A stretch of 64,000 bases of DNA from an uncultured Eggerthella sp. (GTDB lineage: Bacteria > Actinomycetota > Coriobacteriia > Coriobacteriales > Eggerthellaceae), in NCBI GenBank assembly GCA_900542265.1, contig UQML01000006.1, forward strand, positions 1-64,000, written 5' to 3'. A model generated the notes under the pieces. It was given only the letters and a program-made list of their open reading frames with translations, was not told the origin of the DNA and made no database searches. Both the position numbers and the translations under genes were made by a program. Below, piece after piece: positions 17,564 through 26,401 of the stretch. Numbering within the stretch: the stretch's first letter is position 1; the number at the start of each line of letters is the position of its first letter.

Positions 17564-18112
17564 TTATTTCATATCCAGTACTGCAATATAGGGAAGATTG
17601 CGATAGCGTTCTGCATAATCAAGGCCATATCCAACAATAAAATCATCAGGACTCTCAAAGCCAACGTATTTGCAATTGATGTCTGCTTGATTAGGCGTAT
17701 TTTTGCGCAATAATGTCGCAACCTCTAAGGATGCAGGATGACGAACTTCCAAGTTCTTTAAAAGGTATCGCAGCGTTAATCCAGAATCCAAAATATCTTC
17801 TGCAATAATGACATGACGTCCTTCAATATCAGACGATAAGTCTTTCAAAATACGCACCACACCAGAACTTTTGGCCCCATTACCATATGACGACACGGCC
17901 ATATAATCCATCTCAAGCGGAAGATCAATTTCTCGCACTAAATCCGCCATAAAGATAGCAGCTCCACGCAACACAGAAATCACTACCAATGATTTCCCTT
18001 GGTAGTCCTGTGTAATTTGTTTACCCATACGTTTAACCGCAGCTTTAATCTCTTCTTCTGAAAAAAGCATCCGACCCAGGGTAGGTTCTGGAGTCTGAGG
18101 GTCTAAGTCCAC
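17564..18112 (-). CDS. hpt: hypoxanthine phosphoribosyltransferase
   Basis: Purine salvage enzyme converting hypoxanthine (and guanine) with PRPP to nucleotides. The PRPP-binding motif is VIIAEDILDSGLTL (about 98-111), preceded by SVLRGAAIFMADL and followed by FIVGYGLDYAERYRNLPYI, all typical. The GTG start at 18112 has the ribosome site AAGGAAGAAGG. It lies between maf and ftsH; the tilS-(maf)-hpt-ftsH order is well known in Gram-positive genomes. Confidence 0.95.
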   Translation of the reverse strand: MDLDPQTPEPTLGRMLFSEEEIKAAVKRMGKQITQDYQGKSLVVISVLRGAAIFMADLVREIDLPLEMDYMAVSSYGNGAKSSGVVRILKDLSSDIEGRHVIIAEDILDSGLTLRYLLKNLEVRHPASLEVATLLRKNTPNQADINCKYVGFESPDDFIVGYGLDYAERYRNLPYIAVLDMK

Positions 18113-18274
18113 TACGTCCTTCTTCCTTTACCTTATCTGCTACTTAGCATGATACAAATGACTAGTTTAGCAGAATAGACCTCATCGCTTACAACTTTGC
18201 TCGCCTAGAGGCTCAACTACAACCAATCTCCACCACTTTGTCTTTATTGCTGCATTTATGCGCCACCGTTTGCC

Positions 18275-19075
18275 CTATTGGTTGGTAGTTTCTACTATTT
18301 TGCGGACAATGACTTCTGTTTCAGTTTTGAGTAAATCAGGGAAATCCTCAATAAGACGAGTTACCGGCAAACCAACAATGTTGTCGTAGTCACCCTCATA
18401 ATGATCTACCAAAGCAGCACCCTTACCTTGAATGCCGTAAGCACCCGCTTTGTCGATGGTTTCACCGGTCGCAACGTAGGCATTGATATCCTCATCGCTC
18501 AATTCTTTAAACGTTACTTCACTGGTCTCAACAAATGAGCGAAATGCCATTGAAACGTTGCCTTCTTGACCATCAATACCTTCGGTCAACATAAGCAACC
18601 ACACCGACACACCTGTCATCACCTCATGTGTCTTGCCTGAGAGTTCGCGCAGCATCCGACGCGCATCATCAGCACTATAGGGTTTTCCATAGATAGTGCC
18701 ATCAAGCACCACCATAGTATCGGCTCCAATTACAATTCCCATGCCGATAGGATTAAGCGCCAATATATCTTGCACAACTGCACCCGCTTTACGTTCCGCG
18801 AGCTTTTTTACCGCCTCTGCGGGATCACGCAAATCATCAGGCTCGAGGCTCTCATCAACTTCCGTACTTGGCAGTTGAACGTGGAACTTCACCCCTGCCT
18901 TCTCTAGTAATTCGCGACGGCGCGGTGATTGCGACGCCAAGATGATATTGAGCGGAATGGTTACTGCCTCTTCAATAATTGTCTGCGTCGTATCAGTTGC
19001 TCCGTTGTCATCTGTTGGTGTTTGCTCAACCGTTTGTTCACGTGTTTCACTATGCGATGGGGACGATTGACTCAT
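18275..19075 (-). CDS. maf: Maf-like nucleotide pyrophosphatase with N-terminal extension
   Basis: Nucleoside triphosphate pyrophosphatase that removes non-canonical or modified nucleotides. Signatures are LASQSPRRRELL at about 46-57, GADTMV with the catalytic Asp, and GKPYSADDARRML; the C-terminal GAYGIQGKGAALVDHYEGDYDNIVGLP is complete. About 44 residues precede the conserved start and are rich in Ser, Thr, Gln and Glu; no suitable internal start codon is present just before LNIILAS, so the extension appears real. It begins 44 bases after tilS ends. Confidence 0.93.
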   Translation of the reverse strand: MSQSSPSHSETREQTVEQTPTDDNGATDTTQTIIEEAVTIPLNIILASQSPRRRELLEKAGVKFHVQLPSTEVDESLEPDDLRDPAEAVKKLAERKAGAVVQDILALNPIGMGIVIGADTMVVLDGTIYGKPYSADDARRMLRELSGKTHEVMTGVSVWLLMLTEGIDGQEGNVSMAFRSFVETSEVTFKELSDEDINAYVATGETIDKAGAYGIQGKGAALVDHYEGDYDNIVGLPVTRLIEDFPDLLKTETEVIVRKIVETTNQ

Positions 19076-19119
19076 CTCTGCCTCCTGGGCTCCTAGTCAC
19101 GAATGTGTTGGTGTTCCTG

Positions 19120-20295
19120 TTATTGTTCTTCATGCCTCTGCTTATCAGGTTTTCTCCGCGCACGAAACCGAGCCATTGGCTCAATACGGACTCCGCGTTT
19201 ATTTGCGCTCACTGCTAAGTCTCCTGCAATATTAGCAACATAGCCCGACTTAACAGCACCCGCAGCATCAAACGCGTCAAGTACCGCGGTTACCGACGAT
19301 GCCTCAATACGCGCATCTGAACCTAAAAGTTCAACGAGAATAGCATGCACACAGCGACGCTGCACCGCACGATTCACCGCTCCGAACACAGGAAGAAGCT
19401 GGAGCGCCACTATTTCTCCCGGATCTTCTTGGTAAGGATACGCTGATTCTTTTACCCCATCGTCTGTATTCTCTTCAATAATCCATTGCAATGTTTCTGA
19501 CAAGGCATCTTGTGCAACTTGCTCAAGATAATCATCTTCATCTGCAATCTGGTTCATGGTACGACAAAGCGTATCGAGAAGATGAGGGTTGCGCGCCTGA
19601 GCAAGCGGGACAATTTCATGACGTACATACGCACGCAATCGATCCGTGTGAGCATTGGTCGCATCTTCTTGCCAAAGCGTTTCTGCATCACTTCGGATTG
19701 CCACGCCCGCATCATCAAGTTCCTCAAGTAAGGTACGCAATTCTTGACGCGAGCAATCGAGAAGAGGCCGTACAACAGCATTGTTCTTATACCGCATTGA
19801 CCTAAATCCGCCTGGCCCGGTACCAACAATAGAGCGCATATAGAAATTTTCGACCCTATCGTCTTGGGTATGTGCTGTTACGATAACTCCTTCAGAAATG
19901 GGCTTACCCACATGCAGGCATACGCTCGAAAGTGCTTCTTGTGCTGCAAGATAGCGTTCCTCGCGCCCAATAGCTTCAATATTGCCCCCTTCTTTAGCTA
20001 AAAGCGCCACATCGATCTCGCAGCAGAAAAAAGGGAATTTAAGCGATTGGGCAAGCTTTGCAACAAACGCTTGGTCTGCATACGCATCTTCTCCGCGAAG
20101 CATATGATTAACATGTAGTATTGCTGTCTCACCACTACGCCCAAGACGAGCAAGCTCAGCAAACAGATATGCTAATGCCGTAGAATCCGAACCTCCCGAC
20201 ACCATTAAAACTGCGGGTGTATCAGACGCCAAAAGCGCATGATCTGTTATTGTTTTTGAAACTTTATGTATCAGCTCTTGCATGAATTCTTGCAT
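19120..20295 (-). CDS. tilS: tRNA(Ile)-lysidine synthase
   Basis: ATP-dependent modification of C34 in the CAU anticodon of a minor tRNA-Ile. The PP-loop SGGSDSTALA lies near residues 34-43, followed by ILHVNHMLRGEDAYADQ and IVTAHTQDDRVE. I chose ATG 20295 because GAGAGG stands five bases before it; a TTG five codons upstream has no such site. The start region contains a tandem 12-base duplication (TTGCATGAATTC twice), giving a second in-frame ATG at 20283. The C-terminal part is short and divergent, with a basic end. Confidence 0.9.
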   Translation of the reverse strand: MQEFMQELIHKVSKTITDHALLASDTPAVLMVSGGSDSTALAYLFAELARLGRSGETAILHVNHMLRGEDAYADQAFVAKLAQSLKFPFFCCEIDVALLAKEGGNIEAIGREERYLAAQEALSSVCLHVGKPISEGVIVTAHTQDDRVENFYMRSIVGTGPGGFRSMRYKNNAVVRPLLDCSRQELRTLLEELDDAGVAIRSDAETLWQEDATNAHTDRLRAYVRHEIVPLAQARNPHLLDTLCRTMNQIADEDDYLEQVAQDALSETLQWIIEENTDDGVKESAYPYQEDPGEIVALQLLPVFGAVNRAVQRRCVHAILVELLGSDARIEASSVTAVLDAFDAAGAVKSGYVANIAGDLAVSANKRGVRIEPMARFRARRKPDKQRHEEQ

Positions 20296-20430
20296 GAATT
20301 CCTCTCTCAAACCTCACGCGAACCTCACGCCCTGTTTACAGCTCATCGTTATACATAAATGCAATTCCTGCAATCTGTTAGCCTACAGACAAACAAAGGT
20401 AATCGCAACTCGCCTGAAAGAGGTGAACTC

Positions 20431-20817
20431 ATGAATTTCTTTTTACGCACCTTAGGTATTTTTATCGCAGTCGGCGTAGCTGTTTGGCTTGTTCCTGGAA
20501 TCGACATCTATAATGACGGGACTGCTGCCTGGGTCTCTATTGCCATTGTTGCGGTAATTATTGCGCTCTTAAACATGTCAATCAAGCCCATCATGCAGCT
20601 TCTTGGTTTACCCATCTCAATTTTAACGTTGGGACTTTTCTATCTTGTGATTAATACTGCTCTACTCTACATTGCTGCAGGCATTTCCAATACCATATTC
20701 AACGCAGGCTTTAACATTGAAACGTTTGGATCGGGGTTTGTTGCCTCTATTGTTATTTCAATTGTGTCTACACTCGTAAACTCAATCACGGGCGCAAATC
20801 GTACCCCTCCTTATTAG
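20431..20817 (+). CDS. phage-holin-4-like membrane protein (Phage_holin_4_2 / DUF360 type)
   Basis: A 128-residue protein with four hydrophobic segments. Matching features are the N-terminal FFLRTLGIFIAVGVAVWLVPGI and LLNMSIKPIMQLLGLPISILTLGLFYLVINTALL, characteristic of a widespread bacterial family named after a phage holin but found mostly in ordinary chromosomes. ATG 20431 has a strong AAAGAGGTGA site; an upstream ATG at 20359 has none. No phage genes are nearby, so lysis is not a supported role. Its function is unknown. Confidence 0.85.
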   Translation: MNFFLRTLGIFIAVGVAVWLVPGIDIYNDGTAAWVSIAIVAVIIALLNMSIKPIMQLLGLPISILTLGLFYLVINTALLYIAAGISNTIFNAGFNIETFGSGFVASIVISIVSTLVNSITGANRTPPY

Positions 20818-20856
20818 GTCTACGGATCTACCGATCTGCGGTTCTACAGATCTACA
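20817..20856. repeat. five-unit 8-bp tandem repeat
   Basis: Five degenerate 8-bp units follow the stop codon of the holin-like gene: GGTCTACG, GATCTACC, GATCTGCG, GTTCTACA and GATCTACA. The first overlaps the stop codon. This is simple sequence expansion with no visible function. Confidence 0.6.
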
Positions 20857-21141
20857 TACTCTGGCCGCACCCATCCTTGCAATCTCTCCCTGCGCAAAAT
20901 AACACGTCAAATACCAGGTTAGAGATTTCGGTTGATAACTTTAAATCGCTTTAAGATAGCGAAAGGGCACCATCACATTCTTTATCTAAGAACCTGATGG
21001 CGCCCTTTTCAACGGATGAGCCCGATAGAATACTTCGTATATGCTGCAGGTAGGTCAGACCTCCGTGTGTTTTTTGTATATTCTACTCTATACCCTAGTT
21101 TTTTAATGTGAAAACCAAAAGCACATCATACCGCTGAGTTG
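20818..21141. other. intergenic region with repeat and terminator only
   Basis: 324 bases between the convergent holin-like and ferritin genes. It holds the 8-bp repeat (20817-20856) and a strong hairpin (20961-21010); I see no credible coding sequence or RNA gene in the rest. Confidence 0.6.
20961..21010. terminator. bidirectional hairpin terminator
   Basis: GAAAGGGC-A-CCATCA (20961-20975) pairs with TGATGG-C-GCCCTTTTC across an AT-rich loop, one mismatch only. Lying between two convergent genes it probably ends both transcripts; the T tract is short. Confidence 0.65.
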
Positions 21142-21657
21142 TTAAGCGGTCGCCAAGGGAGAAGGAGTGGTGTACACGCGCGCAGCATATTCGTTATTGA
21201 GGTCATACAAGGCTTTAGCGTCCGACCCAAATAACTTCATGCGTGTAATCATAGTTTCAGCGTTATCTTCTTCTTCCATTTGCTCTTCAATGAACCAATC
21301 TAAAAACTTCATGCAGCGATAGTCTTTGGCATCATGAGCAGCAGCATAAATGTCATTAATCAAGCTTGTGACATATTTCTCATGTTCAAGACCAGCCTCA
21401 AGCGGAGCCAAGAAATTATCAAAGGTTTTATCAGGCATAGCAATTGCTTCAAGCTTTACCTTTTCACCATTCTCATGGAGATAATTACGGAAAATCAAAG
21501 CATGATCGCGCTCTTCTTGTGCTTGAATTTCATACCAATTTGCATATCCATCAAGCCCTTCTTCTTCATAAAAATCCGCAAAAGAAAGATAAAGATACGC
21601 AGAATAAAGTTCTTTATTGATCTGATTGTTGATTAATTCATAGACTTTTGAATCCAT
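21142..21657 (-). CDS. ferritin (non-haem)
   Basis: Iron-storage ferritin of 171 residues when started at ATG 21657, nine bases after AAGGGA. Ferroxidase-site residues of the bacterial family are visible: the Glu of NKELYSAYLYLSFADFYE, the ExxH of AQEERDHALIF and the Gln/Glu of FIEEQMEEED. It oxidises Fe2+ and stores it in a 24-subunit shell. Two further in-frame starts lie upstream, but the protein sequence begins to look like ferritin only from MDSKVYELIN. It is divergent from the TetR gene at 21894; no iron-box was recognised. Confidence 0.93.
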   Translation of the reverse strand: MDSKVYELINNQINKELYSAYLYLSFADFYEEEGLDGYANWYEIQAQEERDHALIFRNYLHENGEKVKLEAIAMPDKTFDNFLAPLEAGLEHEKYVTSLINDIYAAAHDAKDYRCMKFLDWFIEEQMEEEDNAETMITRMKLFGSDAKALYDLNNEYAARVYTTPSPLATA

Positions 21658-21893
21658 GTATTTCATTCCCTTCCATCTTATTGCCGTCAACACAGCCAGG
21701 CATCAATGCCATACCCTTGTAGGCTCTTGTAGACACTAGCTTTGTGAGTATGTTCATCATAGCGCAACTAGCCATAAAAATAGGATTGCAAAATACGCTA
21801 ACCTCAATGTTCAAGACTTATCTTTAAAAAAATTTCGTACTAACATATAAGTTTATGGGGACAAAAATGGCATCGTTAATTTGAGGGGTCTAT

Positions 21894-22730
21894 ATGCCAG
21901 TTGATCAGAGTAAATTACTTCCAATGAGTATTGCACAAACCAACAAACGAACCCGTAAAAAAACCTCTCCCAACAATCTTGATGAACGAAAACGAACCAT
22001 TGTTGCAGCAGCTTTAAAGCTTTTTCGCGACCAGGGTTATGCAAAAACTACCATGACGCAAATTGCGCAAGCAGCTAACCTTGATCCGACCTCGCTCTAC
22101 TATCATTTCTCAAGCAAAGAGAACATAGTTAGCTCCTTTTTTAAATTTGACTCAACCGCAAAAGCCGTCGAACTCATTGTTAATGGACAAGAAAGTCCTG
22201 TTGTAAAATTGTGTGCTCTTATAGTTCATGACGTGCGCACCAAATGTGCACTTCCTTTTGATTTTATGGAATTCGAAACCGTCGCATCGCAGGACTCGAG
22301 AGGATTTAGCGCACTCTTGAGCCTTTATAGCAAACTCTACACAGGGCTCGTATGCATTATAGAAGAAGGTCAGGCAACGGGAGATTTTATCGCATGCGAT
22401 GCAGACATGCGCGCCATCACTATCCTCTCTATTAATGATGGCCTCCAACACCACTTTCATGCAAAAGAGCGCAATCAACTCATTCTTGAGGCCGCCGGAT
22501 ACCAAGTGCAAAATCTCACTCCAAGCCAAATTGGCAGCATGAGTGCGCAAGCGGCAATTCCTGGTCTTGTCACCAAGCCCCAAGATTCCCTGCTCCTCTC
22601 GCGTAAAGCCAAAGAATATTACGATCACGTGATGGCAAATGAACAAACTAATGATCTTGAAGTCTTCTTCCAACTGCGTGATGCAGGAGATTTATTAAGC
22701 GATGAGTTGCTTGCAACCTATAGCTCATAA
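21894..22730 (+). CDS. TetR/AcrR-family transcriptional regulator
   Basis: A 278-residue regulator whose DNA-binding domain spans about 32-80 (RTIVAAALKLFRDQGYAKTTMTQIAQAANLDPTSLYYHFSSKENIV). It is longer than the usual 190-220 residues because of a C-terminal extension after about residue 190 that matches nothing I recognise. A GAGGGG site precedes ATG 21894. It is divergent from ferritin and is followed by convergent HAD phosphatase; the target is unknown. Confidence 0.9.
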   Translation: MPVDQSKLLPMSIAQTNKRTRKKTSPNNLDERKRTIVAAALKLFRDQGYAKTTMTQIAQAANLDPTSLYYHFSSKENIVSSFFKFDSTAKAVELIVNGQESPVVKLCALIVHDVRTKCALPFDFMEFETVASQDSRGFSALLSLYSKLYTGLVCIIEEGQATGDFIACDADMRAITILSINDGLQHHFHAKERNQLILEAAGYQVQNLTPSQIGSMSAQAAIPGLVTKPQDSLLLSRKAKEYYDHVMANEQTNDLEVFFQLRDAGDLLSDELLATYSS

Positions 22731-22800
22731 TCACTCGAACTATGAGCTGAATTATGAGCAAGAATATAATGCAGTGACATAATGCAGAGACATAATTTTT

Positions 22801-23499
22801 CTAGTTGCTAAATCCTTGGATCAAAAGAGTGCCAACTGTCTCATCGGGTCTACTGATCAAAGAAGACTCTTGTTCTCCACCCAATACTGCGACCGTAGGG
22901 AATCCAGCACAATGCGCTGCCTTTAGTGCATAAACCGCATCGTCAAAAACCCATGTCTCAGAATGCGAAGTACCCAACATGTGAGCAACTGTTTCAAAAA
23001 AGCGAGGATCACGCTTAGAGAGACCTACATCGTCAACAGAAACTATGTGCTCAAAAAAATCAGCAATTCCCGCTCCTTTTAAACCAGCATCAAGATAAGC
23101 ACGACGTGATGAAGAAGCAACAGCCATATGAACCCCATGAGCTTTGCAGACATTCAAAAAAGAGCACACCCCAGCAAATAGCTTTGCTTGCTCAGCATAA
23201 TAGCGAATAAGAAAATCATCCATAAACGCTTCAACTTCTGCCGACGAATCCAAAAACCCAAGTGTATGGTGAAGATAGGCTGCCGTTTCCGGGACGGTAC
23301 GCGCCACCAACTGAGCACGATCTGCAGCAGTCACCACTGACGTCCCTTTAGAAGCATCTGCGACGGCGTGCTCTAAATCATGCCATGCATGCAGCGAATC
23401 AAGCAAGGTACCATCACAATCAAAAATGGCACCCGTAAAATGATGATCACGATCGAACAAACAAGAAAGCTTGTGATTATAAGCAGTACTGCACATCAT
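22801..23499 (-). CDS. HAD-family hydrolase (phosphoglycolate phosphatase / beta-PGM-like)
   Basis: A 232-residue HAD subfamily IA protein. Motif I is FDCDGTLLDS (about 27-36) with both catalytic Asp residues; motif II is the Ser of VASSSRRAYL; motif III is the Lys of LSKRDPRFF; motif IV is VFDDAVYALKAA. A helical cap lies between motifs I and II. The substrate is a small phosphorylated compound that cannot be named from the sequence. Two adjacent ATG codons at 23499 and 23496 lie five bases after the aminotransferase stop, suggesting coupled expression. Confidence 0.88.
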   Translation of the reverse strand: MMCSTAYNHKLSCLFDRDHHFTGAIFDCDGTLLDSLHAWHDLEHAVADASKGTSVVTAADRAQLVARTVPETAAYLHHTLGFLDSSAEVEAFMDDFLIRYYAEQAKLFAGVCSFLNVCKAHGVHMAVASSSRRAYLDAGLKGAGIADFFEHIVSVDDVGLSKRDPRFFETVAHMLGTSHSETWVFDDAVYALKAAHCAGFPTVAVLGGEQESSLISRPDETVGTLLIQGFSN

Positions 23500-23504
23500 A
23501 GGGT

Positions 23505-24686
23505 TTACGCATTATAGGACGCTTTAAGTGCGGCAAAAGCATCGTGTGAATTAACGATAGTCTCATAAGGGATACAGTACCCTGCACGAACCCAGCCAGG
23601 AACACCGAAAGAATCAGAAGGTACCAGCAATAGTTCGTGTGATTTTGCGCGATCAGAGAACGCTTGAGCATCAGGCTCGAGCGCTTGGATCCAAAGATAG
23701 AAAGCACCATCTGGAGCGATGTAAGTGTACCCCAGTTCATCCAAGATGCTTGTAAAGGCCTCACGATTCTTAGCATAAGCAGCTACATCAGTAGGCTCGT
23801 CGACACATGCTTCAATAACACGCTGAAAGAACACGGGAGCGCAAATGTAGCCTAAAGAACGTGCTGCACCTGCAATAGCAAACCACATGTTTTTCCAATC
23901 AGGCATAGTGTCAGGCACAAGCACATACCCAATGCGATCACCTGGTAACGAAAGTGACTTCGACCAGGAATAGCACACAAGCGTATTAGCATAGAGCGAA
24001 GGAACCCAAGACACTTCAGCTCCATACACTACTTCACGATAAGGCTCGTCAGAAATCAGATAGATAGGAGCCCCGTATTCCGCACTCTTTTTTTCAAGAA
24101 GTTCTGCTAATCCTTGTAAAGTTTCAAGCGTATACACTGTTCCAACAGGATTATTAGGAGAGTTAATAACAACAGCTTTCGTGTGCTCATTGATAGCTTT
24201 TGCAAGAGCCGGAAGATCAATCTGGAAATTGTCCTCGCGCGCCATTACCTCAACACATGTTCCACCCGCATTCTCAATAAATACTTTGTACTCAGGGAAA
24301 TAAGGTGCAATCACAATAAACTCATCGCCCGGCATAGCAAGAGCCTTAAAACAACAAGACAAGCACGATGCTGCACCCGTAGTGAGGAAAAAGTTATCTG
24401 CAGTGTAGTCGGTGCCAAAGCGCTTATTGAGATTTTTTGCAATTGCTGCGCGTGTTGAATCAAGCCCTTGCGCTGACGAGTAAGCGTGCAGTGCCGCTGG
24501 CTCCATGTCAGCTAACGCACGAATAGTTTCTGCAACTTTAGCGGGAGCAGGAACGGAGGGGTTGCCAATAGAGAAATCATAGACATGATCATCGCCGATC
24601 TCTTTTTTACGCTCTTGTCCGTAAGCGAATAATTGACGGATTGCCGATGGGGCACTCCCTAACTGATGCATTGCCTGATTGTACAT
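23505..24686 (-). CDS. pyridoxal-phosphate-dependent class I/II aminotransferase
   Basis: Fold type I aminotransferase of 393 residues. Signatures include NSPNNPVGTVY, the SDEPY segment that holds the cofactor pyridine, and the Schiff-base lysine in CYSWSKSLSLPGDRIGY. It resembles the AspB branch, but the amino donor is not deducible. ATG 24686 is chosen for the strong GAGGAGGG site eleven bases before it; a longer reading frame extends towards the tRNA. The HAD phosphatase follows directly. Confidence 0.9.
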   Translation of the reverse strand: MYNQAMHQLGSAPSAIRQLFAYGQERKKEIGDDHVYDFSIGNPSVPAPAKVAETIRALADMEPAALHAYSSAQGLDSTRAAIAKNLNKRFGTDYTADNFFLTTGAASCLSCCFKALAMPGDEFIVIAPYFPEYKVFIENAGGTCVEVMAREDNFQIDLPALAKAINEHTKAVVINSPNNPVGTVYTLETLQGLAELLEKKSAEYGAPIYLISDEPYREVVYGAEVSWVPSLYANTLVCYSWSKSLSLPGDRIGYVLVPDTMPDWKNMWFAIAGAARSLGYICAPVFFQRVIEACVDEPTDVAAYAKNREAFTSILDELGYTYIAPDGAFYLWIQALEPDAQAFSDRAKSHELLLVPSDSFGVPGWVRAGYCIPYETIVNSHDAFAALKASYNA

Positions 24687-24745
24687 ATTGATGACCCTCC
24701 TCAAACAAAACAAGCTAGTCACATGACTAGCTTGGTGCATTCAAC

Positions 24746-24829
24746 TGGTGCCCGGGGCGGGATTTGAACCCGCACGTCTTTCGACAATGGTTTTTGAGAC
24801 CACCGCGTCTGCCGTTCCGCCACCCGGGC
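24746..24829 (-). tRNA. tRNA-Leu, anticodon CAA
   Basis: 84 bases including an encoded CCA end (24746-24748). The acceptor arms GCCCGGG (24829-24823) and CCCGGGC (24756-24750) pair fully. The anticodon stem GTGGT/ACCAT encloses loop CTCAAAA with anticodon CAA, reading UUG. A short variable arm (about TTGTCGAAAGAC) is typical of class II tRNA-Leu, and GGTTCAAATCC is the T loop. Confidence 0.95.
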
Positions 24830-24920
24830 GCAGACATTGAGTATAGAGGTTTTTACTCATTTAGCCAAGCATCCTTTTGCAGATTTGGGCATAAATTGTG
24901 TTCAATGGTTAGCACGAAGA

Positions 24921-25451
24921 CTACAAGAAGACACATCCGCAAAATCCAAGAATGAGACTTGGACCGAATGGAAACGTTCCATCCCGTGTAACAATAAGGC
25001 TGATTAGCGCATGTGCTACCCCGCAAAGCGAACTCAATAGCAAAAACCAGCAGATATACTCGAGATGTATGAACATCCCGAGTACAAAAATAAGTTTAAT
25101 ATCTCCCAACCCTATACCACACGTAGACGTAAAGCGCGCGAGCGCCTCATTGAGCAGCAGAAGAGCTGTACACACGCACACGCATGCTAGCGCTTGCAGC
25201 CCCAATTCAGAAAACGCAAGCGCGTCAAACCAAGCAGAATCAAGCAGGCCTCCCATAACCGCACAACCACCCACGAGACGCAAAATCAGCAACACTACAA
25301 TCAACTTATTAGGAATAATGCGACGATGCCAATCGGTGATGCCAACCATAAGAAGTACACCCACTATAAGACCCACAAAGCAAACAGTAAAACACCCCAA
25401 CAATCCTTCGGCCATAGCTCCAGTCACAGCCCCAGTCGCAACTTCAGCCAT
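24921..25451 (-). CDS. A24-family prepilin peptidase, minimal form
   Basis: Membrane aspartyl protease that removes leader peptides of type IV pilin-like proteins. Its two catalytic Asp motifs are ITDWHRRIIPNKL and GLGDIKLIFVLG (GxGD). Starting at ATG 25451, behind AAGGAGGG, it has 176 residues and about five to six hydrophobic segments. It lacks the N-terminal zinc/methylase part of PilD, as in Tad-type or competence-type peptidases. No pilin or secretion genes are nearby, so the substrate is elsewhere. Confidence 0.85.
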   Translation of the reverse strand: MAEVATGAVTGAMAEGLLGCFTVCFVGLIVGVLLMVGITDWHRRIIPNKLIVVLLILRLVGGCAVMGGLLDSAWFDALAFSELGLQALACVCVCTALLLLNEALARFTSTCGIGLGDIKLIFVLGMFIHLEYICWFLLLSSLCGVAHALISLIVTRDGTFPFGPSLILGFCGCVFL

Positions 25452-25651
25452 ACATCCCTCCTTTTCGCGCCTCTTGCATACCATGACCCACACTGTCATG
25501 ACTTATACTGCCATGGCGCCAAGGCTTCTAGGAGGTGGTTTTTCAAGTCGTCAACCTGGGCTTATATTTATATCACGCTGAAATGAGTCCTTTATCAGCT
25601 TTGTTTAAGTTCCGTATGCATCATGTCATCCCGCTTTTGGACAGATGCATC

Positions 25652-25657
25652 TATAAT
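25652..25657 (+). promoter_or_regulatory. possible -10 box of the DUF2510 gene
   Basis: A TATAAT hexamer lies 36 bases before the start codon at 25693 and about 26 bases before its AAGGAG site. No convincing -35 box stands at 16-18 bases, so the assignment rests on the hexamer and its position. Confidence 0.35.
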
Positions 25658-25692
25658 GCTTAGATATCACACAATAAACAAGGAGTGTCACT

Positions 25693-26193
25693 ATGGCTGA
25701 AATCCCTGCAGGTTGGTATCCTGATCCATCAGGAAATACCACCCAGCTACGTTATTGGAATGGTTCGCAATGGACTGATAACTACGCGCCCGCAAGTTAT
25801 GGAACTGCTCAATCAGAACCACCGACACCTGAAACCCAAGCTGAATTTGTTGATGCGCAAACCATCCCCAATCCACCCGAGCAACCTTATACACCTCCAC
25901 AATACAACCAGCCATCTTATCAGCAGCCCTATCAACAATCCTACGTTGCGCCCTCTTATGCAAACGACACGGACCGAACCTTGCGTTTAATTGCGTTTAT
26001 TTTGAACGTTGTCACTTGTATTGGCTGGGCGTTTACCATAATCCCTCTTGCTTGGATGATCCCCATGACTGTTCATTCTTGGGGTATCTACAAAGGAACA
26101 AAACCTAACACTGTTGCCTTTGGTGTATGCACTTTAATCTTTTTGAATCTCATCTCAGGAATTCTGTATCTGGTATCCACTAAGGATCAATAA
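25693..26193 (+). CDS. DUF2510 membrane protein with Gln/Pro/Tyr-rich linker
   Basis: The N-terminal 30 residues match the DUF2510 signature (AGWYPDPSG, LRYWNGSQWTD), a motif largely restricted to Actinobacteria. A Pro/Gln/Tyr-rich linker follows (about 45-95). The C-terminus has two to three hydrophobic segments (from about 100 to 160). The function of this domain is not established. A good AAGGAG site precedes ATG 25693, and a strong terminator follows. Confidence 0.88.
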   Translation: MAEIPAGWYPDPSGNTTQLRYWNGSQWTDNYAPASYGTAQSEPPTPETQAEFVDAQTIPNPPEQPYTPPQYNQPSYQQPYQQSYVAPSYANDTDRTLRLIAFILNVVTCIGWAFTIIPLAWMIPMTVHSWGIYKGTKPNTVAFGVCTLIFLNLISGILYLVSTKDQ

Positions 26194-26275
26194 GTTTGTC
26201 CAGAAAACAGAGCTAAAAGAAAAAGCCTTGGAGTCCCAAAAATTCGTACTGTGTTTCACACAAAAGACCCCAATT

Positions 26276-26317
26276 AAAAAATGCTTCCTCTCAAAACCTA
26301 GCGAGGAAGCATTTTTT
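26276..26317. terminator. strong bidirectional terminator
   Basis: Perfect 15-bp arms, AAAAAATGCTTCCTC (26276-26290) and GAGGAAGCATTTTTT (26303-26317), enclose a 12-base loop. With an A tract on one side and a T tract on the other it ends both the DUF2510 gene and the convergent aldolase gene. Confidence 0.93.
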
Positions 26318-26401
26318 AGATTGTATAAACTAACCAGAATAAACTAGTCAGAATAAACTACACGTTCACGACTGTTGGTATCATGCATGCTGCATAGGAG
26401 A

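Noticed and set aside
20431..20817. Prophage, because of the holin-like protein
   Set aside because: The family is named after a phage holin but is common in chromosomes; no other phage gene or attachment site is nearby.
24686..24740. Longer N-terminus for the aminotransferase
   Set aside because: The strong ribosome site is just before ATG 24686, and the extra residues would reach almost to the tRNA-Leu gene.
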